Origin: Actinidia chinensis
Lineage: Eukaryota; Streptophyta; Magnoliopsida; Ericales; Actinidiaceae
Length of the DNA stretch: 17,500 nucleotides
Direction: 5' to 3'
NCBI GenBank assembly: GCA_009663005.1
Contig: CM018894.1
Span: 4,619,737-4,637,236, forward strand
Part shown: piece by piece, positions 1 through 8,978 of the stretch
Layout of the letters: each line of letters begins with the position of its first letter
Position numbering within the stretch: the first letter of the stretch is position 1
Program-made: the position numbers and the translations under genes
Notes under the pieces: generated by a model
The model's input: the letters and a program-made list of their open reading frames with translations, nothing else
The model's database searches: none
Told to the model about the DNA's origin: nothing

Positions 1-363
1 AATAAAGAAAAGGTAACAGAATCCTTTCCAAAAGAAGAAGGAGGACCCTCCCCTCTATTAATATAGAAGGGATTCATAGTGAATCATTAAATGACTTATT
101 AATAATTAATCATATACCTTATCAAAAATGGTTTATTAGAATTGATTTGGTTATTCATAATGAATGTTGTAATTGAAATGTGTTGCTCGATTGACAGTGG
201 TGCAGATTATGAATTTGTATTCATGATAAGGATTGGTTCCGACTTCAATATTTTGAAAAAATAACACACAATTATCTTTCTAGGCTAATGGAAGAATAAT
301 GATATTAAATAATAAAATTGAATAATATTCAAATATATAATCAGGGTATTTTGTCTTCCTACT
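1..363 (+). repeat. Left arm of viral inverted repeat
   Basis: This stretch is the imperfect reverse complement of 963-1506, allowing for the tandem duplication in the other arm. Bases 1-24 match 1506-1483 in reverse, and the match persists to a shared 'aatcaggg' region near 340. The arm begins at the window edge, so the inverted repeat may be longer. The loop of about 600 bases holds the RT fragment. Confidence 0.85.
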
Positions 364-955
364 CTTTTTTATATTAAAAAAACCTGTTAAATCAAGAAAT
401 TAATTATTAAGGACTCCTTTTTTATCTATGATTAATGCCTATTAATAAGTTGATTCTATCAGGACTATATACTACGTACAGAATCAACCCTATTTCTTTT
501 AAATTTATAACTTCCACCAGATATAAGCTTTCTCAATGAGCTTAACAATGAATTGTCTAAAAGAACACAAATAAACTATTTTTTGCAAAGAAATATCTTT
601 ATTTTCTATTGAAACAACCAATTCAGAATATTTCTGTAGCAAGTGAACTAAAATATTTTAACACATTTAATAATGAAGTTTGGCAGTGATCTTCCTAATT
701 GCTTTTTTGGGACGGAAAAAAACATATTGTTTGGTCTTCCATATGAGGCAGATTTTGATGAAGGTTTATTCCAACAGGCTAGACATGCCAAAAGAAAAAA
801 GATTATTTAGATCTTTGTCAAAAAGAAACCAAGTATTTATTGGATAAAACCTTATTAGGAAAAGTTCATCTCTCTAGAGCTGTACACTTTTTATGTTAAT
901 AAGATAAGCACAACAGGAAAAAGGGAGTTGCCTAATATAAATCGTGATAACCAAG
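1..955 (+). pseudogene. Endogenous caulimovirid polyprotein fragment: protease to N-terminal reverse transcriptase
   Basis: This is a decayed piece of a plant pararetrovirus polyprotein. The retroviral-type aspartic protease is marked by a D-S-G-A motif at 193-204. After a short linker, the start of a caulimovirid-type reverse transcriptase can be read around 664-950, with the local strings ADFDEGL (748-768) and FYVNK (889-903). The second lies in a different frame from the first. Many stops and frame changes occur, so no product is possible. The RT palm with its catalytic YxDD and the RNase H are absent: the fragment stops near 955, where sequence from the opposite-strand viral copy begins. 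The order protease then RT in one polyprotein fits Caulimoviridae; the genus cannot be fixed by eye, though florendovirus-like elements are common in angiosperm genomes. The left end lies outside the window. A Ty3-type retroelement is the alternative, but the RT strings look caulimovirid. Confidence 0.78.
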
Positions 956-962
956 TTCTTTA

Positions 963-1506
963 ATAAAAAAAAAGATGTAGGGAGATAAATACCCTGATTA
1001 CATATTTGAACAATATTCAATTTACATTTAATATTCATCTTCTTCAGTAGCATTAGAAAAGATTTTGTGTTGTTTTTTCAAAATATGAGTTGGAACCAAT
1101 CCTCCTGAATACAGTTCATATCTGTAACCACTATTCAACTAGAGCCACAGCATTTCAATTAAATCATTATGAATACCAATATCAATTCTAAATAAAAACT
1201 ATTTTGATAAGGTATATGATTAATTATTAATAATATTTAATTATTCACTATGAATCCCTTCTATATTGAGTTGGAACCAATCCTTCCTGAATACAGTTCA
1301 TATCTGTACCACTATCAACTAGAGCCACAGCATTTTCAATTATAAATTCATTATGAATAACCAAATCAATTCTAATAAACTATTTTTGATAAGGTATATG
1401 ATTAATTATTAATAAATTATTTAATTATTCACTATGAATCCCTTCTATATTAATAGAGGGCCCTCCTTCTTCTTTTGGAAAGGATTCTGTTACCTTTTCT
1501 TTATTT
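963..1506 (-). pseudogene. Endogenous caulimovirid protease region, opposite strand, internally duplicated
   Basis: Read on the minus strand, this continues the coat-protein fragment at 1532-2700 into the viral aspartic protease. A clear D-S-G-T motif with its hydrophobic lead-in lies at 1302-1319, and a second, indel-damaged copy lies near 1121-1138, because a segment of about 181 bp is duplicated in tandem. Between coat protein and protease the frame carries an in-frame TAA (near 1427) and a TAG (near 1384). Downstream of the inner copy the linker can be followed to about 963, where the plus-strand RT fragment ends head-on. The region is the reverse complement of 1-363 apart from the duplication, but with substitutions, so the two are different viral copies. 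It is non-functional. Confidence 0.75.
963..1506 (-). repeat. Right arm of viral inverted repeat
   Basis: Reverse-complement partner of 1-363, longer because one segment (1087-1267) is a second copy of 1268-1451. The arms differ by both substitutions and indels. Confidence 0.85.
1087..1451. repeat. Tandem duplication, two units (1087-1267 and 1268-1451)
   Basis: Both units start at 'gagttggaacc' and end at 'ccttctatatt'. The unit covers the protease active-site region of the endogenous virus. The junctions share a short 'tat' microhomology. Nearly all differences between the units are one- to three-base indels; substitutions are rare. Confidence 0.9.
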
Positions 1507-1531
1507 TTATTAATCCTTTCATTTATATTTT

Positions 1532-2700
1532 TTAGTTGTAAATCAGTAATAACCTGTTTTTCTTAAGATTTTTAATTTCTATGTTGAGATTATTAATCTC
1601 AAACCTTAAATCCTCAATACTAGTTGGTCTAGAAGTTTTATTATTTTCTATTCTTCTTAATAATTCATTTAATGAATATTCTTTATGGTCTTGTAATTTA
1701 GACTCTTTAATTCTACTTGTTTCTGCCTTCATACAAGAATCTATAAAAGTCTTTCTTAATAAAGGATCAGATATTTGATCAATAAAAGCTAATATATTTT
1801 TCTGATCATCTGTCAAAACATTGATACTTAGGTTATTAACCTTTTCTAGTGCTTTTAGATAATCCAAAGAACAACATGGTTCCTTGCAATCATTATCACA
1901 ATTATCACTAGTAGAACTATTAGAAGAACTATAATCTTCCAACTCATTTATTTTATTATCAGAAAATAATTCTGGTTGAGATTCAGATTCTGATGAACTA
2001 CTATTAATAAGTAGCTTCATTAATTTATTTTTTAAACTATCTTCTAAATCCATATTATTAATTTTTTTTTTATCTTCATCTACATCTATTAGAGTTAATG
2101 TCCATACGACACATGTATAACACTTAATTTTTCTTTTTACGACTTTTCTTATAATTATATGGTTCATTACCATTTTCTTAATGATTTTTTTCTTATCATA
2201 TTGATCCTTATAGTAGTTACGAGGTTTAGAAGATTTATCTCCCTCCTCTCTTATGTTTATTGTTTTTTATGTTTTTTTTTTTAGAAATATGTTTCTTTTC
2301 ATATGTATCTCTTTTATAGACGGGACGATAATTATCCTAGAACATCTACCCGAATGACACTAACCTTCCCTAAAATTCATTTACACGACTTGTTAGTTTT
2401 TGTTATTTATTTTGTCTTTGTAATTTTAGATCAGTACAAAGTTTATTAACCCTCTTGGATAAGTAACATCATTGAACTATCCATAAGTATTCATCATTGC
2501 AATATTTCATTATTGCCTTTTAAAACCTGTCTTAAAATTATACCCTTTCAGCAAATAAATTAGGTAATCCCATCAACATACTTAGTTTTCCATATGTTTG
2601 AATTGGACATCCGATCTTAGTATTATTTGAGCTAAGACAACGCTTTATACCACCTAAAAGTGCCAATTAAAGAACTTTGGTTTTTGTATTATACCGTTGA
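1532..2700 (-). pseudogene. Endogenous caulimovirid coat-protein (capsid/nucleocapsid) C-terminal fragment
   Basis: The minus strand encodes the C-terminal part of a pararetroviral capsid protein. The longest open stretch is 213 codons (2173-1532). From N to C it shows: a capsid-core patch with LPNLFAE (2548-2570); a basic Lys/Arg/Tyr-rich stretch (about 2150-2240); a damaged CCHC zinc knuckle, with C-Y-T-C intact at 2111-2122 but the second half displaced by a frameshift and its His not visible; an acidic serine-rich segment (S/E/D runs, about 1900-2030); and a predicted coiled coil ending in N-x-x-I/L-x-x-L repeats (about 1560-1620). A frameshift in the T5 run at 1557-1561 closes the frame at 1532; the next frame leads into the protease. 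Upstream of 2173 several stops break the core. The ATG at 2173 is only an internal Met, since coding similarity continues upstream. The start beyond about 2700 is lost. Confidence 0.75.
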
Positions 2701-2760
2701 TATTCCATCACTTAACCTATACAATAGACATAAAATCTTAATGCCATACAAATCTCGTTA

Positions 2761-2812
2761 AGATATATATATCTTATATATATATATATAATATAGATAA
2801 ATATATTATAAT
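2761..2812. repeat. AT-rich microsatellite
   Basis: A nearly pure run of TA/ATA dinucleotides follows the end of recognisable viral coat-protein sequence. It may mark the break where viral similarity stops. Confidence 0.85.
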
Positions 2813-3207
2813 GAGCATTTTTATGGCATTTATTTTGTCAGACCTCTCTTCCAGCTAACTGTTCATATTTTATAGCCTTTACTTTTCCTTTTATTCATTA
2901 AATCACATTCGGATATTCTATTTTAGTGAGAATCTGTGTGAGCAATATTTGTAGTACAATATTTATATTGTATTTTGATCTTTCATTGTACATAATAAAC
3001 TATGATCAGTAGTGTAGAGTTCGATTTGCACACATAAAATATAATTATCGGTTCTTGTATAATGTTAGTTTTAATTAATAGTATTAGATGAAAATGGATA
3101 CTTCATTGGTAGGAGTGTAGAAGATAATATTTTCGTAGGTCTATCTTGTCTACAAAAAATAATACAATTTTAACTCATTGTGTTAGTATATTTTTTTGTG
3201 TATGATT

Positions 3208-3238
<31 letters not shown>

Positions 3239-3905
3239 TTTAAGATTGAATAGTATGGAAATGCCTTCATTTCCTATGCATTGACATAATCTATAATAGA
3301 ATATTAGTACCCATGGTTATTATGAGTGTTTATGTTCTAAATTTAAAATAATTATTAAAGACGTGCATTTAATGATAGTCGAGATTCTTTTATGAGTTAA
3401 CGAACTCAGTGAATTGAATGGTCGGATTATATTTATGACGAATGTTAATTATTGTCAAAATCTGTGTCCCAATTTAGGGATTGTTCATACCCTTTTTAAA
3501 AAAAATTATAAATTTTGATTATATCAAACTCTACATGTGATCATGAATTAGTAGGATGTCTTTGAAGATGTCAGTTTTATATTTTTGCCAACTCGAATGA
3601 AAAGTAAATTCTGCTCAACATTGATGAAAATCATGAAAAGAAAAAACTTTATTTCCAAAGTCTCCAATCCAAAGTTGGTAAACGTGAAAATTTTGACTTT
3701 GATAGAATATAAAAAATTAATTGAAACAAATTTGACTTTTTTTAAAAGGTAATTTCATTTCAGCAGGAAGATCAATAATTAAAATATCAATAAGGTGGTA
3801 CCAACAAAATAATATCGACCGAATAGCGTCTTAGTATTTTATTGAACGATTTTGCCCTTCTTCACGAAACCACATTGTTTTGCTTGGATAATCTCATGTG
3901 CCAGT
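2813..3905. other. AT-rich DNA with no recognised gene
   Basis: No reading frame of note and no recognisable protein similarity was seen on either strand. A short direct repeat of 'taagattga' units lies at about 3230-3251. The stretch could be older viral or LTR sequence, but nothing supports a specific call. Confidence 0.5.
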
Positions 3906-5147
3906 TGTTAGTTAGAAAGCAAATTATGAGGTGGTGAAAGAGATTTGTTAAGGTTTAATGGTCAATTAAAAGTTTTTCTTAATAACTTACAAAACAATGA
4001 ACTTTTAAGTTTAGCTAGTATGCAAACAATACAAGGAGGAGAGAAGAGAAAATGATGCAAATGATTTATAGTGGTTCGGAAAATCTCGGCCTACGTCCAT
4101 TCTCCAAGTTTCTTCTTGGAAATTCAATATTCTTCAAGCTTACAGGTGCTTGACAACCTTCACAAACACTAGAACTCTTCTAGTCTTCAAGAGTCTTCTA
4201 CTCTTAGATCTTTTACGATCACTTATAGTGATTCTTTCAACAAGGTATAATGTGTGAGTAACTCTTGGCTCACCAACTCTATATTGAATAATAAATACAA
4301 TGAATCTTTCTTGTTCTAAAGTGATCTAGCTTTCTTTGATTGTTTATAAAAATCAACCTCACAATAAATGAATCAAATGATTGAAGTAATGAATGCAAGT
4401 ATGTATATCAAGTTTAAGTCACTTCAATACATCTCCAACAACTCTAAGTCTTATATTTATGGACCAAAATCAGATAAGAGTCGTTGCATCATTATATATA
4501 CTGATCTAGCCATTCTGATTTAATCTCAGCCGTTGGATCTTTGATTTGGACGTGCAAGATCAAGTTTTCAAACTTCGATAGACCGAACTTAAACTTTTAT
4601 CGTAAATAAACTGAAATTCCAGTGGCTTGCATATTGCATCTACTAATGGATTTAAAACTTCGGTCGTGGGCACTTGAACTTTCGGTCTACCAAACTTTAA
4701 CTTCGGTCGTCAATGGCCTTGAATTCCAGAGAGCAATTCTGTTGCTCTATTTTGGATTCTTGAACTTCAGCTTTGCTTTTTGAATTTCGTTATGCTTCCT
4801 GAACTTTGGTCGTGCCCTTGTGAACTTCGGTCGACCGAATGTAACTTTCAGTCGTTAGTGAACTAGATTTCTAAAGAGTTCTTTTGTTTAATAACTTTGG
4901 TTTGTTTAGCATTCAGCTAAACTTTCTGAAGTTCGGTCGTGGTTCTCTAAACTTCGGTCGACTAAATTTGAACTCGGTTATCCCAGAATTAAAATTCTAG
5001 CGAGCTTCTTGATAACTTGTTCTGTTTGTTTAAGATTTCGGCTGTGCACTTTGGCTTCGATCAACAGGTTCGGTCGACCAAACTTTAACAGCAACAACTT
5101 TTGTGCTTTGTGCTTTAAAAATCATTATTTTTATTTTAAAATTTACA
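3906..5147 (-). mobile_element. Ty1/copia-type LTR, copy 1 (minus orientation)
   Basis: This 1242-bp repeat matches the LTR-like segments at 7813-8978 (same orientation) and 14429-15609 (opposite orientation). Shared landmarks are 'gtggttcgg' at about 4073, the block on 'tagtcttcaagagtcttc' near 4180, and 'caccaactcta' near 4271. On the minus strand it runs TGTAAAT... to ...TAACA, consistent with TG..CA ends. A TATA-like site on the minus strand at 4492-4500 lies downstream of a cluster of TTCGGTCGACCGAA-type palindromes (4574-5083), the layout expected of a U3 region. The family is assigned from the copia gag that follows copy 3. No primer site follows its downstream end (3905 and below), so it acts as a 3' LTR or solo LTR. 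Confidence 0.75.
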
Positions 5148-5181
5148 AGCTCCCCCATAACCAAGGCTCCCCCTTTCTTTA
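5148..5181 (-). mobile_element. Copia internal remnant with polypurine tract
   Basis: Only 34 bp separate LTR copies 1 and 2. On the minus strand the segment contains two 'gggggagc' motifs, the second directly before the LTR start, as expected for a polypurine tract. No tRNA primer site and no coding sequence remain. Confidence 0.65.
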
Positions 5182-5265
5182 TGTTAGCTATAAAGCAAAC
5201 TATGAGGAGGTAAAATAGGTTTGTTACCCTCAATGATCAATTAAATTTAATCAATAAATATAATG
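5182..5265 (-). mobile_element. Copia LTR copy 2, distal piece left of the gypsy A insertion
   Basis: Together with 7813-8978 this makes one LTR of about 1250 bp once gypsy A is removed, close to the 1242 bp of copy 1. The 'agcaaactatgagg' and 'tcaattaaat' blocks match the equivalent end of copy 1 (3918-3970) and, in reverse, of copy 3 (15540-15600). Confidence 0.75.
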
Positions 5266-6397
5266 TGTAATAACCCGATTTTATGTTTTGGGGTTTAATT
5301 GAAAGGATTATAAATTTTGGGACAAAATTAAAGAAGATATAAAAGTTGAGGGACAAAAGTGTAATTTGATAGGCTCGGTGGGGGACAACTTTCGGCCGAA
5401 AGATAGAAAGATAAGAGAAAAAGGAAAAAAAAATAAATAAAGAAAGAAAAGTAAAAAGGCAAAGGAGAAAAAGATAAATAAAATAATAAAATAATAATAT
5501 ATTTTTATATATATATTGATACATATATAGATATATATGACGAGAGAAGGGGAAAGACCGGGAGAGAGAGCGCACGGAGAGGAAGAAAGAAAGAGAGAAA
5601 TAACACAGATGTGCAGGGAGAAAAGAATGGGAAATGAGAGAAATTATATAGTGTAGTTAGTCTTTGATAATGAAAGACATGGGTGTAGATCAACGGTGAG
5701 ATGATGTCGAATCAAGGTGGAATTTTAGTATGATGATCTTGGGAGTCAAATCTTCATATCTTTTGGTGTCAATTTGAGGTAAACAAGATGTATACAATAT
5801 GCTTTTTAAACTCCAGAGTATTTTTCTAAAATTCAGATCTTGTATTCTTCTTGAGTATGGTTCCTATCCTGTTGAAATCCATGGTATTTTATTGGCATCG
5901 TGATATGTATGATTTATTGTTTGATGTTCTAAATGTCTGTAGAAATGGATTGTAGTACATGTACTGTTGGACCCACGCCATAGTGCCACTAAGGACACCG
6001 CGGAAAAGCCAAAATAGCTTGGAGACGTTGATGAGGCCGCACTAGTAAATTACCAGGAAAGACTGAGTATGAGGTCCTTCATGATTTGATGATTCGTTGA
6101 GATCTCTTCTAAATTTTGTTGTTTAAAAAACCGTTATCGATTCTTTGAGCTATTCCTGTCGTATTGTATACTTCCTGTTTAAAATAATTTTTCAGGCAAT
6201 GTGAAGTTTCGGATAGTCACCCAGATGGGTAGGTGAAAAGCTTTGAAGATTTTAATATTTTTTGTTTAATTACATTGGAGACATTGTAAAAATAACTATT
6301 TAATACTATTGAATAGTGAGAAAACTAGTACTCTGAATTGATGAGAAAATTAAGGCAAAAATAGATTAATAACGGCGCATGGGAGGGTGGGTCGTCA
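5266..6397 (+). repeat. Gypsy A 5' LTR
   Basis: Starts TGTAATAACC and ends GGGTCGTCA just before the primer site. It holds a perfect 14-bp palindrome, CTTTCGGCCGAAAG, at 5389-5402, a purine-rich stretch (5403-5490), and a TATA-type run at 5505-5517, a plausible promoter. Open frames on its minus strand are low-complexity Phe/Leu/Ser shadows of the purine-rich tract. Confidence 0.85.
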
Positions 6398-6400
6398 AAA

Positions 6401-6412
6401 TGGTATCAGAGC
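6401..6412 (+). other. Primer binding site, initiator Met tRNA type
   Basis: TGGTATCAGAGC lies three bases after the 5' LTR. This is the standard plant LTR-retrotransposon primer site, complementary to the 3' end of initiator methionine tRNA. Confidence 0.92.
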
Positions 6413-6650
6413 TTAGGCGTTAAGTCTTACATGGGACTGGTGTGGGAGGTTTAGGTGGTAGATCTTACATGGTAATCGTATGAGAAGTACGGAGATCGTA
6501 TGAGAATGTACCGCGACTCTTAGGTAATCGTCGGTGATTTCACCAAAACAAAATAAATTTTTTTTTTGTTTTGGGTATCAGGTGCGCAGTGGAATCGTGA
6601 GTTTTGATATGAAAAATAAGACTTTTCAATTTTCGAGGACAAAATTCCTT

Positions 6651-6662
6651 TTAAGAGGGGCA
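6651..6662 (+). other. Gypsy A polypurine tract
   Basis: 'ttaagaggggca' lies just before the second LTR, the expected position for the plus-strand primer. Confidence 0.85.
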
Positions 6663-6666
6663 ATAT

Positions 6667-7812
6667 TGTAATAACCCGATTTTATGTTTTGGAGTTGGTA
6701 ATTGAAAGGGATATAAATTTGGGGGATAATTAAAAAGATTAAAGTTGAGGTACAAAAGTATAATTTGATAGGCTCGGTAGGGGACACTTCGGCCGAAAGA
6801 TAGAAATGATCAGAGAAAAATGAAAAAAATAAAGAAAGAAAGAAAAGTAAAAGGTAAAGGAGAAAAAATAATAAAATCATAAAATAATTAAAATATTTTT
6901 ATACTATATTTTGATACATATATAGAATATATAACGATAGAAGGGGAGAGACCAGGAGAGAAGGGGCACGGAGAGGAAGAAGAAAGAAAGAGATAGCACA
7001 GATGTGCGGAAGAAGGAATGAGAAATGAGAGAAATTATTAGTGTAGTTAGTCTTTGATAATGAAAGACATGGGTTAGATCAACGGTGAGATGATGTCGAT
7101 CAAGGTGAAATTTTAGTATGATGATCATGGTACCCAAATCTTCATATCTAATGGTGTCATTTGAGGTAAACAAGATGTTACATATGCCGTTCTAAACTCC
7201 GGAGTATTTTTCTAAATATCAGACCTTGTATTCTTCTGAATTAATGTTTGGCTTATCTGTTGAATCCATGGTATTTTATTTGGCCTCCGTGATAATGTAT
7301 GATGTTATTATTTGATGGCTAAATGCGGTGCGAATGGATGATAAAGTAATGAGTGAACCCGCCAATAGTGCCACTAAGGATGAAAAAAGCCAGAAGAAGC
7401 TTGGAAACGATGGAGGAGGGCGGCCCCACTAGTAATGTATCAGGAAGACCGAGTTGTGAGGTCTTTTATGTTTGATGATTCGTTGAGACTTCTTCTAAAT
7501 TTGTTGTTAAACATTATTGATTCGTTGGCATATTCTATCGTACTGTATATTCCCTATTTAAAAATAATTTTTTAGACGGACGTGAAAGTTTCGGGATATT
7601 AATGAGATGGGTCGGGTGAAAGACTGAAAAAATTTTATATTTTTGTATTAGTGAATTTGGAGATATGTAAAAATAAATATTTGGAGGACATTGAATATTT
7701 GAAAAAATAGTGGCTCTTTTTTGGGGGGGGGAAAAAAAAAAAAAAAAAACTTGTATTTAAGAAAACTAAGGTAAAAATAGATAATGAACGGCCCGGGAGG
7801 GTCGGGTCGACA
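6667..7812 (+). repeat. Gypsy A 3' LTR
   Basis: Collinear with the 5' LTR along its length but clearly diverged, with many small indels. It keeps the TTCGGCCGAA core (6788-6797). It carries a T6-G9-A18 homopolymer block at 7717-7749 that the 5' LTR lacks. Confidence 0.85.
7717..7749. repeat. Homopolymer block T6-G9-A18
   Basis: Three consecutive homopolymers in the 3' LTR of gypsy A. The matching place in the 5' LTR (about 6315-6340) has ordinary mixed sequence. Confidence 0.9.
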
Positions 7813-8978
7813 CAATATGCACTTCTACTCAATTATATATAAGCAATAAGGAGAAGAGAGAAGAGAGTGCAAACACTTTAAAGTGGTTCGGCAAATCCGT
7901 GCGTACATCCATTTCTCCAAGACCTCCTTTCGATTTCATAATCTTCAACAAGCTTGCGGGTTCTTGTTAAACATTTGCATATTAGAACTCTTTTAGTCTT
8001 CAAGAGTCTTCCAATCTTGAATTTTTTACAATCACACAAAGTGATTCTCTCAATAAGTTACAATGAATGAGGAATTTGTAACTCACCAACTCTAGATCGA
8101 ATAATGAGTACAAATAAAAGCTTACTTTTATCTAGAGTGATATAACTTCTATTTTTTTTTTGATCTCAATCAAAATCTCACAATGAATGCTCAAGAGATT
8201 GAAGTAATGAATACAAGAGATAGAATAAGGTTTATGATCCTTCAATATGCTGGCCCAACAACCTCAAAGGTTGATTTTATAAGCCCGGATATAAAAATGG
8301 TTGTTGTAGCATTAAATGCACTTAGCTAGCCGTTTTGATTCAATCCCAACCGTTGGATCTGTGATTTGGACGTGCCAGATTGAAAATTCAAACTTCGGTC
8401 GTTAATGGCCTGATTTTCCAGTGGCTTGGGTTTTGCATCAACTGAGACTTTTATAACTTCAGTGTCCCCAATTTGAACTTTAGTCGACCGAACTTAAGTT
8501 CGGACATCATTTCACTGACTTTCCTGAGATCAAGTTTATTATTTTGTTCTGCCTTTGAACTTTGGTTGTGCTTCCTTCAATTCAGCTGTGCCTGAACTTC
8601 GGTCGACCGAATATTAACTTCGATCGTCAATGAATTGGATTTCTAGAGAGCAAACATGTTTAATACCTTTGGCTTTATTTATCATTCGATTGTGCTATTG
8701 TGACTTCGGCTGAGAACTTCGATCGTGCTTCTTCAAACTTCGGTCGACCGAAGCTTACCGAAGTTAAACTTTGGTCATCCCAGAACTAAAATTCCAGTGG
8801 ACTTGCTCTATTTCTTTCATATTTTGGCTAAACCTTTCAAGGTTCGGCTGTCAAGTTTGGTCGACCGTAACATCAAGCAGTTCTTACTTGTTTCTTCTAA
8901 CAGTTTAAGCTGTTGAGTATTCATTTTTAGTTTAAGTATTGAACTAACACTTTTAACATTTTTGTATGCATATTTACA
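7813..8978 (-). mobile_element. Copia LTR copy 2, main piece right of the gypsy A insertion
   Basis: Matches LTR copy 1: 'gtggttcggcaaatcc' (7882), 'tagtcttcaagagtcttcc' (about 7994), 'caccaactctaga' (about 8084), and the 'accgttggatct' block (8349). It carries several palindromes of the TTCGGTCGACCGAA type (about 8480, 8598, 8738-8752). The right end 'atttaca' at 8972-8978 matches the end of copy 1. Divergence from copy 1 is considerable, so the two need not be the paired LTRs of one insertion. Confidence 0.75.

Larger units (their letters stand above)
6398..6666 (+). other. Gypsy A internal region, non-coding
   Basis: These 269 bases hold the primer site, short direct repeats of 'atcgtatgagaa' (about 6477 and 6496), a T-rich run near 6558, and the polypurine tract. 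No coding sequence is seen. Confidence 0.85.
5266..7812 (+). mobile_element. Gypsy A: complete but coding-free Ty3/gypsy LTR retrotransposon
   Basis: Two direct LTRs of 1132 bp (5266-6397) and 1146 bp (6667-7812) flank a 269-bp interior. Both begin TGTAATAACCCG and end in CA. A 12-base primer site complementary to initiator Met tRNA follows the first LTR, and a polypurine tract precedes the second. There is no gag or pol, so mobilisation would need an autonomous relative. The string leading into the polypurine tract ('ggacaaaattccttttaag') resembles the 3' end of Tekay/Del-type chromoviruses, which is the likely source lineage. The element sits inside copia LTR copy 2 in opposite orientation. 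The flanks (taatg left, caata right) do not form a clean target duplication. Confidence 0.85.

Noticed and set aside
1..1506. Inverted repeat as a pure palindromic-read artefact
   Set aside because: The arms differ by substitutions, and the right arm continues into capsid sequence. An artefact cannot be fully ruled out for the duplication inside the right arm.
5009..5233. Overlapping short frames on both strands in the copia LTR
   Set aside because: They lie in the palindrome-rich LTR end and are not kept in the other LTR copies.
5266..5270. Five-base target duplication of gypsy A
   Set aside because: The flanks taatg (5261-5265) and caata (7813-7817) do not match, so no duplication is claimed.
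5237..7173. Several minus-strand open frames (5237-5575, 5505-5693, 6626-6880, 6904-7173) with hydrophobic Phe/Leu/Ser sequence
   Set aside because: They are the complement of the purine-rich part of the gypsy A LTRs, occur in both LTRs with different frames, and show no domain. Low-complexity shadows.
5266..7812. Tandem segmental duplication of host DNA
   Set aside because: The primer site after the first copy, the polypurine tract before the second, and the TG..CA ends show that the direct repeats are LTRs.
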